A stretch of DNA of 64,000 nt from NCBI RefSeq assembly GCF_021343995.1, contig NZ_JAJTTE010000013.1, forward strand, positions 82,152-146,151. The letters run 5' to 3'. Every line of letters begins with the position of its first letter. The stretch's first letter is position 1. A program made the translations under genes and the position numbers. Positions 8,803-18,239 of this stretch are shown here, piece by piece. This DNA comes from Pseudonocardia terrae. Lineage in GTDB: Bacteria; Actinomycetota; Actinomycetes; Mycobacteriales; Pseudonocardiaceae. The notes under the pieces were generated by a model. The model was not told where the DNA came from. It saw only the letters and a program-made list of their open reading frames with translations, and made no database searches.

Positions 8803-9297
8803 TCAGGCGTCGAGCACCTCGGTCCCGACGACCGGGGGCAGCGTCGACCAGGGGAAGTTGATCCAGAGCGGGGTGTGTCGCCAGACGTACTCGCAGCGCA
8901 CCTCGCTCTGCGGCTTCTCGTACACGACCGCGCACCGGACGTCGGCCACGTGCTCGCCGCAGAAGTCCCGCACGAGCTTGAGGGTGGCCCCGGTGTCGGC
9001 CACGTCGTCCGCCACGAGGACGGTGGCCCCGGAGAGGTCGACGATGTTCGGCACCGGCGGCAACATCACCGGCAGCGGCAGCCGCTCCCCCACCCCGGTG
9101 TAGAACTCCACGTTCATCACGTGCAGGTTCTTCACGCCGAGCGCGTAGCCGAGGGCGCCGGCCACGAACAGTCCGCCGCGTGCGATCGAGAGGATGATGT
9201 CCGGGCGGTAGCCGCTGTCCGCGACCTGCTCGGCCAGCTGGCGGGAGGCCGCGCCGAACAGCTCCCAGGTCAGCGTCTCGCGCTCCGCACCGCTCAT
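8803..9297 (-). CDS. Phosphoribosyltransferase family protein
   Basis: A 164-residue type I phosphoribosyltransferase fold. The PRPP-binding loop is VLVADDVADTG at residues 93-103, with the PPi loop SIARGGL near 37-43. Length and motif resemble xanthine-guanine-type salvage enzymes, but the base specificity is not readable. No membrane segment is present. The ATG is preceded at 7 bases by TAGGCT and has no ribosome site, so it is probably leaderless. It is convergent with the upstream MFS gene. Confidence 0.83.
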   Translation of the reverse strand: MSGAERETLTWELFGAASRQLAEQVADSGYRPDIILSIARGGLFVAGALGYALGVKNLHVMNVEFYTGVGERLPLPVMLPPVPNIVDLSGATVLVADDVADTGATLKLVRDFCGEHVADVRCAVVYEKPQSEVRCEYVWRHTPLWINFPWSTLPPVVGTEVLDA

Positions 9298-9304
9298 GAC
9301 CGGG

Positions 9305-9310
9305 AGCCTA
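9305..9310 (-). promoter_or_regulatory. Putative -10 of leaderless phosphoribosyltransferase gene
   Basis: TAGGCT on the minus strand ends 7 bases before the ATG at 9297. Confidence 0.5.
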
Positions 9311-9321
9311 ACGAGGAGTGA

Positions 9322-10113
9322 TCAGGCGCGGACGGACCCGTCTCCCGCGGCGGTGTCCCCGGCCCACCGGGCGGGGCGCAGCCGGCGGAACCGGTGCTCG
9401 AAGCCCCACCGCGCGACGTTGACGAACGCCTCGAGCATCACCGCGCCGTCCATCTTCGACGAGCCGATCTGCCGCTCGGTGAAGGTGATCGGCACCTCGA
9501 CGACGCGGAACCCGGCCTGCAGCGCCCGCCAGGCGAGGTCGATCTGGAAGCAGTAGCCCTGGGAGATCACCGAGTCGAGGTCGAGCTGCTCGAGCACCTG
9601 CCGCCGGTAGACCCGGTAGCCGGCGGTGATGTCGCGGACGGGCGCGCCCAGCGCGAGGCGCGCGTACAGGTTCGCGCCGCGGGAGAGCCACTCCCGGTGG
9701 GCGGGCCAGTTGACGACCTCGCCGCCGGGCACGTACCGGGAGCCGAGGACCAGGTCGGCGCCCGGGCCCTCCTCCAGCGCCGCCAGCAGGGCCGGCAGGT
9801 CCTCGGGGGCGTGCGAGCCGTCGGCGTCCATCTCGACGACGACCTGGTGCTCGCCGCTCAGCGCGTGCCGGAAGCCGGCGAGGTAGGCGGCACCGAGGCC
9901 GTTCTTGCCCTCGCGGTGCAGCACGCGCACGCGCGGGTCCGCGGCCGCCATCTCCTCGGCGAGCTCGCCCGTGCCGTCCGGGCTGGCGTCGTCGACGACC
10001 AGGATGTCCGCGGCCGGCACTGCGGTGTTGAGCCGCGCGACGACCCGGCCGAGGTTCTCCCGCTCCTCGTAGGTCGGGATGACCACCAGGACCGGTCCCG
10101 GGGGCTCAGCCAT
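9322..10113 (-). CDS. ppm: Polyprenol monophosphomannose synthase (GT2)
   Basis: A 263-residue GT-A glycosyltransferase with [12 protein letters not shown] at residues 10-21, [11 protein letters not shown] at 39-49 and metal-binding DADGSH at 96-101, as in DPM1-like enzymes. It should transfer mannose from GDP-mannose to polyprenyl phosphate for mannolipid and glycoprotein assembly at the membrane. In M. tuberculosis this is the C-terminal domain of Ppm1, whose N-terminal half is Lnt. Here the two are separate genes and overlap by 8 bases, which suggests translational coupling. AGGAGAGG precedes the ATG. No membrane helices are present, consistent with recruitment by Lnt. Confidence 0.93.
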   Translation of the reverse strand: MAEPPGPVLVVIPTYEERENLGRVVARLNTAVPAADILVVDDASPDGTGELAEEMAAADPRVRVLHREGKNGLGAAYLAGFRHALSGEHQVVVEMDADGSHAPEDLPALLAALEEGPGADLVLGSRYVPGGEVVNWPAHREWLSRGANLYARLALGAPVRDITAGYRVYRRQVLEQLDLDSVISQGYCFQIDLAWRALQAGFRVVEVPITFTERQIGSSKMDGAVMLEAFVNVARWGFEHRFRRLRPARWAGDTAAGDGSVRA

Positions 10114-11758
10114 CGACGTCCTCTCCTGCCCGGGGGGCGTCCTCGGACCCCGTGCGGGACCCGGCCCCCTCCTGCGCGGCGGCCGCACCGCGGCGTGCCC
10201 GCCTTCCGGCCAGCAGCGCGGCGCCGATCGCCATGACTCCCGCTGCGGTCAGCACCCACTCCGGCACGGATCGCAGCCGAGTGGCCAGCGTAGTCGTGTC
10301 CTCCAGCGTCTCGACAGCGACCAGGGTCCCGGGCACGAACTGCCCGGTACTGCCGGTGACGGTGCCCTCGGGAGTGATCGTCGCGCTCACGCCGGAGGTC
10401 GTCGCGACGACGACCGGCCGGTCGTGCTCGACGGCCCGCACCCGGGACATCGCCAGCTGCTGGTACGTCATCTCCGACAGGCCGAAGGTGGCGTTGTTGC
10501 TGGGGACGGCGAGCATGGTCGCACCCGCCGAGACGCTGTCGTCCACCAGGTCGTCGAACGCGATCTCCCAGCAGATCGCGATGCCGATGTCGGCGCCGCC
10601 GGCCTGCAGCACGCCGGGGCCGGGCCCGGGCACGAAGTTGCCCGCCCGGTCGACGTAGCTGGAGAAGATCCGGAAGAACGAGCGCCACGGCATGTACTCC
10701 CCGAAGGGCTGGATACGGCGCTTGTCGTTGCGCGCGATCGGGCCCAGCACCGGGTCCCAGACCAGGACGGCGTTGCTGTCCGTCCCGCCGGCGTTCACCA
10801 GGACCGAGCCGACGAGGATCGGGGCCTTGATCGCGGCCGCGGCCCGGGAGATCAGCGCGGCGGCGTCGGCGTTGCGGAACGGGTCGATGTCGGAGGAGTT
10901 CTCCGGCCAGATCACCACGTCGGGCTGCGGTCGCCGGCCCGCGGCCACGTCGGCCGCGAGCTGCTCGGTGACCGTGACGTGGTTGTCCAGGACGGCGCGG
11001 CGCTGGGCGTTGAAGTCCAGGCCCAGCCGCGGGACGTTGCCCTGGATCGCCGCCACGGTGATCGACTTCGACGGTCCGTTCACCGTCGCGGGGATCAGGC
11101 TCGCGACAGGGCCGGCCACCAGGGCGAGGACGAGCAGGACGGCCGGCACCACCGCGGCCCGGCCCTCCCGCCGCGCGAGCCGCCGGACCAGCTCGCCGAG
11201 CGCGAGGCCGGCGAGGACGGTGACGAACGACAGCAGCGGAACGCCGCCGACCGACGCGGTGTGCAGGAAGAGACCCTCGGGCTGGCCGAACCCGACGCGC
11301 CCCCAGGGCAGCCCGCCGAACGGGAAGCGGCTGCGGAGCGCCTCGACCCCGACCCAGACGGCGGCGCCCCACACCGGGGCCGCCGGGAGCCGGGACGTCA
11401 CCGCCATGCCGGCGCCCGCGAGGCCGAACGCGATCGCCTCGACGACGCACAGGGCCAGCCAGGGCAGCGCCCCGACGAAGCCGCCGGTCCAGCTCAGCAG
11501 CGGGACCAGGAAGCCGAGGCCGAACAGGAAGCCCAGCAGGAACCCGCGGCGGGCGCGGACACCGCGCAGCACCACGCCGAGCACGGCGAACACCGGCGGG
11601 GCGAGCCACCACAGCTCGCGCGGCGGGAAGCTCAGGTACAGGACCACACCGGCGGCGATCGCCGGCAGCGCCCGGGCCAGGAGCCGCAGCGAGCGGGCGG
11701 ACCGCGGAACCCGGGGAGCGGACCCGGCCGGGGCGGGGTCGACGGTCGGTGCGGCCAC
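10106..11758 (-). CDS. lnt: Apolipoprotein N-acyltransferase
   Basis: A 550-residue membrane enzyme that N-acylates the lipoprotein Cys after signal peptide removal. About six hydrophobic segments fill residues 27-230, followed by a nitrilase-like periplasmic domain with the triad Glu286 (IWPENSS), Lys346 (NDKRR) and Cys396 (ICWEIAFD). A final helix lies near 505-520 and is followed by a charged tail. The GTG start has no ribosome site; TACGCT lies 6 bases upstream. It overlaps ppm, matching the functional fusion seen in mycobacteria. Confidence 0.94.
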   Translation of the reverse strand: MAAPTVDPAPAGSAPRVPRSARSLRLLARALPAIAAGVVLYLSFPPRELWWLAPPVFAVLGVVLRGVRARRGFLLGFLFGLGFLVPLLSWTGGFVGALPWLALCVVEAIAFGLAGAGMAVTSRLPAAPVWGAAVWVGVEALRSRFPFGGLPWGRVGFGQPEGLFLHTASVGGVPLLSFVTVLAGLALGELVRRLARREGRAAVVPAVLLVLALVAGPVASLIPATVNGPSKSITVAAIQGNVPRLGLDFNAQRRAVLDNHVTVTEQLAADVAAGRRPQPDVVIWPENSSDIDPFRNADAAALISRAAAAIKAPILVGSVLVNAGGTDSNAVLVWDPVLGPIARNDKRRIQPFGEYMPWRSFFRIFSSYVDRAGNFVPGPGPGVLQAGGADIGIAICWEIAFDDLVDDSVSAGATMLAVPSNNATFGLSEMTYQQLAMSRVRAVEHDRPVVVATTSGVSATITPEGTVTGSTGQFVPGTLVAVETLEDTTTLATRLRSVPEWVLTAAGVMAIGAALLAGRRARRGAAAAQEGAGSRTGSEDAPRAGEDVDG

Positions 11759-11764
11759 GGGAAG

Positions 11765-11770
11765 AGCGTA
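11765..11770 (-). promoter_or_regulatory. Putative -10 of leaderless lnt-ppm operon
   Basis: TACGCT on the minus strand ends 6 bases before the lnt GTG at 11758. Confidence 0.5.
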
Positions 11771-11792
11771 CGGCGCGGGGGTGGTGGACCTG

Positions 11793-12632
11793 TTAGAGGA
11801 GGTCGAGCACGCCGGGCCGGCCCGCGGGGCCGGTGCGGCGGAACCACTCGCGGCCGTAGGCGGCGGCGAAGTCGTGCTCGGGGAGCTCGGCCGGGTCGAC
11901 CTGGCTGGCGTGCGCCAGGATCGCGGCCCGCTTGACGGCGAGGTGCCGGGCGTCGCCGCCGACGGTCAGCGCGATCTCGGCGCCCTCGCGGCCGAAGGGA
12001 ACGTCGGCGGCGCGGGCGGCGCCGTGCACGAGGTGCCCGTCCGGACCGAGCCGACCGAGGCCGTCGCGGTCCACCGTCGCCAGGTAGGCGTCCGCGCCGG
12101 TCAGCTCGGCGGCGATGGTGCCGACCACGCCGGCCATCCGGTGGTCGGGGTGGCCGTAGACGCCCTGCTCGTCGTCGGCGAGCAGGGTCCCGGCGCCCTC
12201 GTCGTCGACGATCTCGGCGAGCCGGCCGGCCAGGGCGAGCGGCTCGGCGCCGGCCAGCGCGCGGGCGTGGGTGCTGTCCGGGCCGCCCGGCAGCCCGGAG
12301 TCCCGGCGGCCCAGGAGCACGAGGCGGGCGACGCCGAGCAGCTCGGCGGCCTGCTCGAGCTCGGCGAGCCGGCGCTGCCGCACGGTCTCGCCGGGGTGCA
12401 GCGGGAGCCGGGACCCGCCCAGCTCACCGCCGGTGGCCATGACGAGCACGACGCGGGCGCCGGCGTCGGCCAGGCGGCGCAGGGTGATGCCGGTGAAGAT
12501 CGCCTCGTCGTCCGGGTGCGGGTGCAGCGCGACGACGGTGTGTCCGCGCAGGTCGGGCTCGGCGAGCGCCGGGACGGCGGCGGAGACGACGGAAGCAGCG
12601 GGGTTCAGGGCAGGGGCCGCGGAAGCGGTCAT
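11793..12632 (-). CDS. PIG-L/LmbE family deacetylase
   Basis: A 279-residue zinc-dependent N-deacetylase of the PIG-L family. HPHPDDE at residues 37-43 holds the metal and catalytic residues, and GVYGHPDHR near 160 supplies the second metal motif. Relatives include MshB and Mca of mycothiol metabolism, and mshC is in this window, but the sequence alone does not assign either role. The N-terminal 30 residues are Ala-rich. It lies 34 bases upstream of lnt on the same strand. Confidence 0.82.
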   Translation of the reverse strand: MTASAAPALNPAASVVSAAVPALAEPDLRGHTVVALHPHPDDEAIFTGITLRRLADAGARVVLVMATGGELGGSRLPLHPGETVRQRRLAELEQAAELLGVARLVLLGRRDSGLPGGPDSTHARALAGAEPLALAGRLAEIVDDEGAGTLLADDEQGVYGHPDHRMAGVVGTIAAELTGADAYLATVDRDGLGRLGPDGHLVHGAARAADVPFGREGAEIALTVGGDARHLAVKRAAILAHASQVDPAELPEHDFAAAYGREWFRRTGPAGRPGVLDLL

Positions 12633-12682
12633 GGAGGTGATCGCAGTCTGTGTGGGCCGCGGGAGTGCGGCGGGCGGACTAT

Positions 12683-12720
12683 TCCGGGGGTGTCAGCGGC
12701 AACAGCGACAACACCCCGGA
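12683..12720 (-). terminator. Possible terminator after amidohydrolase
   Basis: TCCGGGGGTGT (12683-12693) pairs with ACACCCCGGA (12711-12720) with one bulged base. It lies between the amidohydrolase stop and the PIG-L start on the minus strand. Confidence 0.4.
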
Positions 12721-12817
12721 CAGCAGCGACCCACCAAGGGGCGGCGGCTGGTCCGGTCGATCACGCGGAACAGGATGCCAGAGCGGCGGGGCGGAACGGA
12801 AGCGGGGTTGCCCGACG

Positions 12818-14314
12818 TCACTCCTCGGGTCCGCCCCCGTGCAGGATCCGGCCCTCGCGCACGGTGCGCAGGCACCGCGTGCCGTCCCAGAGGGCGTAGG
12901 ACGCCGGGCCGCCCGTCACCGGGATCGGCGAGCCGCCACCGCCGGCCGCGTATCGCCCACCCGCGGTGTGCGCGGCCAGGGCGGTGGCCTCCCCGACCGA
13001 CGATGCCGGCGTGCGGTGGGCGGTCGCGGCGCGGACCGCCGCCCACGGGTCCAGCGGCGTGACCGGGGAGTCGGAGCCGAAGGCGAGCACGACGCCGGCC
13101 TCGTCCAACGCCCGGAAGGGGTTCATCCCGCGCGCCCGTTCCGCCCCGAGCCGCGCCGCGTACATGCCACCGGGACCGCCCCAGGCGGCGTCGAACAGGG
13201 GCTGGACGCTGGCCACCACGCCGAGCGCGGCCAGCCGGGCCGCCTGGCCGCCGTCGACCATCTCCAGGTGCTCGAGGCGGTGCCGGGCCGCGCGGACCTC
13301 CGCCGGGGAGGTGCGGCGGGCGGCCTCCTCGAGCGCCGCGACGGCCGCCTCCACGGCGGCCTCGCCGATCACGTGGAAGCCCGCCTGGATGCCGGCCCGG
13401 GTGCAGGCGGTGAGGTGCGCCGCCAGCGTCCCGGCGTCGAGGTAGTGGTTCCCGGTGCAGCCCGGGGCGTCGAGGTAGGGGGTGTGCAGGGCGGCGGTGC
13501 GCGAGCCGAGCGAGCCGTCGACGAACAGGTCGCCGGCCAGACCGTGCGCACCCGTGTCGGCGCGGAGCGCCCGGGCGGCCTCCGGGCTGTCGACGGCCTC
13601 GCCCCAGTAGCCCACGACCTGGACACCGTGCGTGCTCCCGAGCAGGTCGGCGAGGTCGGCGCGGCCGGAGATCTCCGGGCCCGCGCACTCGTGCACCTCG
13701 GCCACCCCGCGGGCGGCGGCGTGGTCGAGGAAGGCGGCCTGGGCCGAGCGGCGCTGCGCGGGGTCCAGGGCGGCCAGCGCGGCCCGGCGGACGTGGTGGT
13801 GGGCGTCGGCGCTCAGCGGGCCGGTCGGGCTCCACCCCGTGGCACCGACCGCTCCGGGTGCGCGGTCGACCAGGGCGGTGGACACCAGGGCCGAGTGCAC
13901 GTCGATGCGACTGAGGTAGACCGCCCGGCCGCCGGCGGCGCGGTCCAGCTCGGCGCGAGAGGGCGGCGGCCCGGACCAGCGGTCCTCCTCCCAGCCGTGC
14001 CCCCACACGACGGCGGCGGGCGGGGCAGCACCCGCGGCCGCCGCCACCGCGGCCAGGACCTCGGCCGCGGTCGCGCAGCGGGTGAGGTCCAGGCCGTCGA
14101 GCAGGAGGCCGGAGGCGGTCGCATGGACGTGCGCGTCGACGAAGGGCGAGGTCAGCAGGACCCCGTCGAGCTCCTCGACGCGCGTGGCGCGGTGCGCCCG
14201 GCTGCGGGCCTCCGCGGCCGCGCCGGTCCAGGTGACCCGTCCGCCTTCGGTCTCGAGCGCGACGGGGCCGGGCCGGCCGGGCGACCGGAGGCCGGTGAGC
14301 AGGGTGCGGACCAC
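12818..14314 (-). CDS. Amidohydrolase family protein (YtcJ-like, Amidohydro_3)
   Basis: A 498-residue metal-dependent hydrolase. The first metal motif is FVDAHVHA at residues 58-65, and FGSDSPVTPLDPW near 425-437 carries the conserved Asp. RHRLEHLEMV contains the His of the barrel. The order of motifs matches the YtcJ-like branch, whose members hydrolyse N-formyl or cyclic amide compounds; the substrate is unknown. The GTG start at 14314 lies 7 bases after a weak TAGACA. It is cytoplasmic by appearance. Confidence 0.82.
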   Translation of the reverse strand: MVRTLLTGLRSPGRPGPVALETEGGRVTWTGAAAEARSRAHRATRVEELDGVLLTSPFVDAHVHATASGLLLDGLDLTRCATAAEVLAAVAAAAGAAPPAAVVWGHGWEEDRWSGPPPSRAELDRAAGGRAVYLSRIDVHSALVSTALVDRAPGAVGATGWSPTGPLSADAHHHVRRAALAALDPAQRRSAQAAFLDHAAARGVAEVHECAGPEISGRADLADLLGSTHGVQVVGYWGEAVDSPEAARALRADTGAHGLAGDLFVDGSLGSRTAALHTPYLDAPGCTGNHYLDAGTLAAHLTACTRAGIQAGFHVIGEAAVEAAVAALEEAARRTSPAEVRAARHRLEHLEMVDGGQAARLAALGVVASVQPLFDAAWGGPGGMYAARLGAERARGMNPFRALDEAGVVLAFGSDSPVTPLDPWAAVRAATAHRTPASSVGEATALAAHTAGGRYAAGGGGSPIPVTGGPASYALWDGTRCLRTVREGRILHGGGPEE

Positions 14315-14376
14315 GGTCGGGTGTCTACCGCACCCCGGGGCGGTGGATCAGGACTGGGTCGATCGGGACGGGCCGA

Positions 14377-14565
14377 TCAGTAGGGGGCCTTCGGCATCAG
14401 GATCCACAGCACGATGTAGATCACGAACTGCGGACCCGGGAGCAGGCAGGACAGCAGGAAGATCAGCCGCACCACGAACGGGCTCAGGCCGAAGCGCTGC
14501 GCGAGGCCGGCGCAGACCCCGGCGATCACGGCGCCGTTGCGCGGGCGGGTCAGGGTGGTTGCCAT
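14377..14565 (-). CDS. PspC domain small membrane protein
   Basis: A 62-residue protein consisting of a PspC domain: an N-terminal GVCAGLAQRFGLSPFVVRL segment and one hydrophobic helix (about residues 35-56) ending MPKAPY. PspC-type proteins act in phage-shock or envelope-stress responses at the cytoplasmic membrane; here the gene is alone, with no pspA nearby. It lies 62 bases upstream of the amidohydrolase gene on the same strand. Bases 14566-14859 between it and the divergent SGNH gene hold no other gene I can support. Confidence 0.85.
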   Translation of the reverse strand: MATTLTRPRNGAVIAGVCAGLAQRFGLSPFVVRLIFLLSCLLPGPQFVIYIVLWILMPKAPY

Positions 14566-14846
14566 GGTGTCGTCGAGCTCCTCGTTCCGGGTCGGCGGCG
14601 GTTCTCGCCGCCCTGCACCTCACGATGCCGCCTCTGCGGGGTGGGTGCCTCCGGACAACGCCCGGAGAAAGTCCGGGGTTCCCCCGAGGGAGCGACGCGG
14701 CAGCCCACACCGACACTTCCGCCGCTCCGCGCGCAGTTGTCCACATCGGTGGCCGCTCTCCGGTCCGTGGCCGCGGTTGCGCGTGCCGGGCGACCGGGTT
14801 GTCCACAGCGGAGCGGCGACGGCCCCACCCGCCGCCTCCGTGCCCC

Positions 14847-14852
14847 TAGCGT
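14847..14852 (+). promoter_or_regulatory. Putative -10 of leaderless SGNH hydrolase gene
   Basis: TAGCGT ends 7 bases before the GTG at 14860. Confidence 0.5.
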
Positions 14853-14859
14853 CCGCCGC

Positions 14860-15915
14860 GTGCCGACCCGTCTGCTCCCCGTCGCGTGCCGCCGTGTGGT
14901 CCCGGTGGTCGCCCTGCTCCTGGTCCTCGCCGCGATCGGGGCCGCTCCCCCGGCCCTGGCCGCCGGGGTACCACCCGATCCCCGGCCGACGGCCGTCGTC
15001 GCGCTGGGCGACAGCGCGGCGTCCGGCGAGGGCGCCGGTGACTACGAGGCGGGCACCCGCGGCGAGGGCGGGAACTGGTGCCACCGCTCCCCCGCCGCCT
15101 ACGTGCACCGCAGCGCGCTGGCCGAGATCGCCGTGAACCTCGCCTGCTCCGGCGCGGGCGCGGAGCACGTCGCCTTCGGCACGGCGGTGCACCACACCGA
15201 GGGATCACAGGTACAGCGCCTGGTCGAGGTCGCGCGCCGGCACCGGGTGCTCGCGGTCACCCTGCAGGTGGGCGCGAACGACGAGCCGGACCTGTCGGGC
15301 GTCGCCGTCGCCTGCATCCGGGCATTCCTCGACCTGCGCGAACCGGGCTGCCGTACGACGGCCGGGCCGGGCTGGGCGGATCGGCTCGCGGCGGTGGCAC
15401 CCCGGATCGAGGCGGCGGCCCGGGACGTCCGCACCGCGATGTCCGAGGCGGGCTACCCGCCGGACGGGTACGCGTTCGTGCTGCTGTCGTACGCGGCCCC
15501 GGGCAGCGAGGCGATGCCGGCCTGGCACGGGCTCCAGGGCTGCCCCTACTCCCGGCCCGACGCAGGGTGGGCGCGCACCGTCGCGTTCCCGCAGCTCGCC
15601 GCGACGATCGGGGCGGTCGCCGAGCGGGTGGGCGCACGCTTCCTCGACCTGGCGCGGCTCGCGGAGGGCCGCGAGGCGTGCACGGGCCCGCTGCGCGACG
15701 AGTGGCAGCGCCGGCTCACCGTCGACCCGCGGACGCTCGTGCAGGGCGCGCTCGACACCGCCGGCCGGCACCTGTTCCAGGAGTCGTTCCACCCGACCGC
15801 GGCGGCGCACACCGCGATCGCCGGGTGCCTGCGCGAGTTCCTCGGCGGCACCGCGGCGCGTGCGGCGTGCGTACCGGGCCGGGACGGCGCCGCGCACCCG
15901 GAGGTGGCGGCGTGA
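14860..15915 (+). CDS. Secreted SGNH/GDSL-type hydrolase
   Basis: A 351-residue protein with a Sec signal peptide: basic start, hydrophobic VVPVVALLLVLAAIGAA and an AxA-like site near residue 35. The mature part has the SGNH blocks: VVALGDSAASGEG with Ser52, VGANDEPD, and ESFHPT with His311. Block V normally reads DxxH; here it is ESFH, so Glu308 stands where Asp is usual. Several Cys residues (CHRS, ACSGAG, GCP, ACTG) could form disulfides outside the cell. Activity is probably esterase or lipase. GTG was chosen because the longer upstream frame lacks homology and TAGCGT sits 7 bases before it. It converges on pepQ. Confidence 0.85.
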   Translation: MPTRLLPVACRRVVPVVALLLVLAAIGAAPPALAAGVPPDPRPTAVVALGDSAASGEGAGDYEAGTRGEGGNWCHRSPAAYVHRSALAEIAVNLACSGAGAEHVAFGTAVHHTEGSQVQRLVEVARRHRVLAVTLQVGANDEPDLSGVAVACIRAFLDLREPGCRTTAGPGWADRLAAVAPRIEAAARDVRTAMSEAGYPPDGYAFVLLSYAAPGSEAMPAWHGLQGCPYSRPDAGWARTVAFPQLAATIGAVAERVGARFLDLARLAEGREACTGPLRDEWQRRLTVDPRTLVQGALDTAGRHLFQESFHPTAAAHTAIAGCLREFLGGTAARAACVPGRDGAAHPEVAA

Positions 15916-15926
15916 TCAGGGCACGA

Positions 15927-17054
15927 TCAGAGGACGACCAGGTTCCGGGGGCCGTTGTTGAGCCGCTCGACGCCCGTCTCGGTCACGACCACGATGTCCT
16001 CGATCCGGGCGCCCCACTCGCCGTCGAGGTAGATGCCGGGCTCCACACTGAAGGCCATGCCCGGCTCGAGGGTCAGCGTGTTGCCGTCCACGATGTAGGG
16101 CTCCTCGTGCACGTCGAGCCCGATGCCGTGCCCGGTGCGGTGCACGAACCGCGGGCCGAAGCCGGCCTCGGTGATCGGCGCACGGGCCGCCTCGTCGACC
16201 GACTCCGCCGTGACGCCCGGGCGCACCGCCTGCACCGAACGCTCCTGCGCCTCCTGCAGCACCGCGTAGGTCTCGCGGACCTGCGCGGACGGCTCCGCCC
16301 CCACCGCGTACGTGCGGGTGCAGTCGGAGTTGTAGCCGCTGGCGAGCGGACCGCCGATGTCGATGACCACCACGTCGCCCGCCTCGACGACCCGGTCGGA
16401 AACGTCGTGGTGCGGGCTCGCGCCGTTCGGCCCGGACCCCACGATCACGAAGGCGGCCCCCGTGTGCCCCTCGGCCACGATCGCCGCCTCGATGTCCGCG
16501 CCGACCTGCGCCTCGGTGCGGCCGGGCTTGAGGATCTCGCCCATCCGCGCGTGCACGCGGTCGATCGCGGCGCCCGCCGCGCGGAGCTCTGCCACCTCCG
16601 CGGCGTCCTTGCGCATCCGCAGCTCACGCAGGACCGGTCCGGCGAGGCGCTGCCGCACGTCGGGGAACGCGTCGCGCAGGCCGAACACGTGTCGCGCCGG
16701 CATCCCGTCCGCCACCGCCATCCGGGTGGGGCCGCCCGCCAGGTCGGAGACCAGCAGGTAGGGGTCCTCGCCGTCCGTCCACGTGAGGACCTCGATGCCG
16801 AGCGCCTCCAGGGTCGCGACGTCGAACCCGGGGGCCTCCAGCCGCGGCACGACCAGCGCCGGTGGCGCACGGTGGCCCGCGGCCGGGAGCACCAGGCAGG
16901 TCAGCCGCTCGTGGGACTCACCGGCGTGGTCGACCAGGTAGCGCAGGTCGGTGCCGGGTGTGATGAGGAGGACGTCGGCGCCCTGCTCGGCGGCGACCTC
17001 GCCGGCCCGGCGCAACCGGTCGGCGAGCAGCTCGGTGGGGACGGCGTGGCTCAT
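15927..17054 (-). CDS. M24 family Xaa-Pro dipeptidase/aminopeptidase
   Basis: A 375-residue pita-bread metallopeptidase. The N-terminal creatinase-like domain covers about 1-140. The dinuclear metal ligands are visible in order: Asp in VVVIDIGG, Asp in YNSDCTRTY, His in RTGHGIG, Glu in FSVEPGIY and Glu in ARIEDIVVV. It should cleave X-Pro dipeptides or N-terminal residues before Pro, in the cytoplasm. In M. tuberculosis the equivalent is Rv2089c (pepE), next to the same exonuclease gene. The ATG has TAAGCT 6 bases upstream and no ribosome site. Confidence 0.9.
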   Translation of the reverse strand: MSHAVPTELLADRLRRAGEVAAEQGADVLLITPGTDLRYLVDHAGESHERLTCLVLPAAGHRAPPALVVPRLEAPGFDVATLEALGIEVLTWTDGEDPYLLVSDLAGGPTRMAVADGMPARHVFGLRDAFPDVRQRLAGPVLRELRMRKDAAEVAELRAAGAAIDRVHARMGEILKPGRTEAQVGADIEAAIVAEGHTGAAFVIVGSGPNGASPHHDVSDRVVEAGDVVVIDIGGPLASGYNSDCTRTYAVGAEPSAQVRETYAVLQEAQERSVQAVRPGVTAESVDEAARAPITEAGFGPRFVHRTGHGIGLDVHEEPYIVDGNTLTLEPGMAFSVEPGIYLDGEWGARIEDIVVVTETGVERLNNGPRNLVVL

Positions 17055-17060
17055 GCGGCG

Positions 17061-17066
17061 AGCTTA
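17061..17066 (-). promoter_or_regulatory. Putative -10 of leaderless M24 peptidase gene
   Basis: TAAGCT on the minus strand ends 6 bases before the ATG at 17054. Confidence 0.5.
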
Positions 17067-17112
17067 GGGCGCTCACGCTGTGCGTCGTCCCCGCCTGGCA
17101 TGCTGGCTCACC

Positions 17113-18108
17113 GTGACGGCACCCCACCCGGCCCCGCAGGCCCCCGCCGGCTCGCTGATGCTGCTCGACGCCGCGAGCATGTACTTCCGCGCCTTCTACG
17201 GCGTGCCCGAGTCGATCACCGCGCCCGACGGGACACCGGTCAACGCCGTACGCGGGTTCACCGACATGGTCGCCCGGCTCGTCGCCGAGCACCGCCCCGC
17301 CCGGCTCGTCGCGTGCCTGGACCTCGACTGGCGGCCGGCGTTCCGGGTGGAGGCCCTGCCCTCCTACAAGGCGCACCGGATCGAGGGCTCCACGCCGGGC
17401 AGCGGGCCGGACACCGCGCCCGCGGGGATCCCCGAGGAGGTACCGGACACCCTCGCGCCGCAGGTGCCGATCATCCTCGACGTCCTGGCCGCGGCGGGCA
17501 TCGCGACCGGTGGGGCCGAGGGCCACGAGGCCGACGACGTGATCGGCACGCTGGCCCACCGCGAGGCCGCCGACCCGGTGCTCGGGGTCAGCGGCGACCG
17601 GGACCTCATGCAGATCGTCCGCGAGGAGCCCACGCCCGTGCGGCTGCTCTACGTGGGCCGCGGCCTGGCGAAGGCCGAGCTCCTCGGCCCGGCGGAGGTC
17701 GCCGAGAAGTACGGCGTGCCGCGGGACCGGGCCGGCGAGGCCTACGCCGAGATGGCGATGCTGCGCGGCGACCCCTCCGACGGGCTGCCCGGCGTGCCCG
17801 GGGTCGGCGCGAAGACCGCGGCCACGCTGGTCGGGAAGTTCGGCTCGTGGGCCGAGCTGGTCGCGGCCGTCGCCGACCCCGGTGACACGCGGCTGGCCGC
17901 GAGCGTGCGGAGCAAGCTCGGCAAGGCCACGGACTACCTGGCGGTCGTCGAACCCGTGGTGCGGGTGGTGCAGGACGCGCCGGTGGAGCTGTCGCGCTCC
18001 GACGTCCTGCCCGACTCCCCCGCCGACGCCGGCGCCCTCGCCGCCCTGGCCGAGCGCTGGGGCCTGGGCGGGTCGGTCGACCGGCTGGTGGCGGCGCTCA
18101 AGGGCTGA
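17113..18108 (+). CDS. 5'-3' exonuclease (Pol I N-domain type)
   Basis: A 331-residue stand-alone homologue of the 5'-nuclease domain of DNA polymerase I. Metal-binding acidic clusters are [14 protein letters not shown] near the start, [20 protein letters not shown] and [11 protein letters not shown], followed by the helix-3-turn-helix [16 protein letters not shown]. It should remove flaps or RNA primers. The M. tuberculosis counterpart is Rv2090. Divergent from the M24 peptidase. The GTG start gives [14 protein letters not shown]; the first visible conserved segment starts at residue 16, so a later start cannot be excluded. Confidence 0.9.
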   Translation: MTAPHPAPQAPAGSLMLLDAASMYFRAFYGVPESITAPDGTPVNAVRGFTDMVARLVAEHRPARLVACLDLDWRPAFRVEALPSYKAHRIEGSTPGSGPDTAPAGIPEEVPDTLAPQVPIILDVLAAAGIATGGAEGHEADDVIGTLAHREAADPVLGVSGDRDLMQIVREEPTPVRLLYVGRGLAKAELLGPAEVAEKYGVPRDRAGEAYAEMAMLRGDPSDGLPGVPGVGAKTAATLVGKFGSWAELVAAVADPGDTRLAASVRSKLGKATDYLAVVEPVVRVVQDAPVELSRSDVLPDSPADAGALAALAERWGLGGSVDRLVAALKG

Positions 18109-18142
18109 GGTCCGGACCGGGCGTCACTGCCCGGTCCACGCT

Positions 18143-18212
18143 GCCGGATCTCGCGGCCGGATCTCGCTGCCGGATCTCGCGGCCGGATCTCGCTGCCGGA
18201 TCTCGCTGCCGG
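18143..18212. repeat. 13-bp tandem repeat, five units
   Basis: Five consecutive 13-base units GCCGGATCTCGC(G/T) run from 18143 to 18207 and a partial sixth to 18212. They lie between the convergent exonuclease and Eis-type genes. Only the last base of the unit varies. Confidence 0.85.
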
Positions 18213-18239
18213 GGCTGCGCCGCCGGCGGCCGTGGTGGG

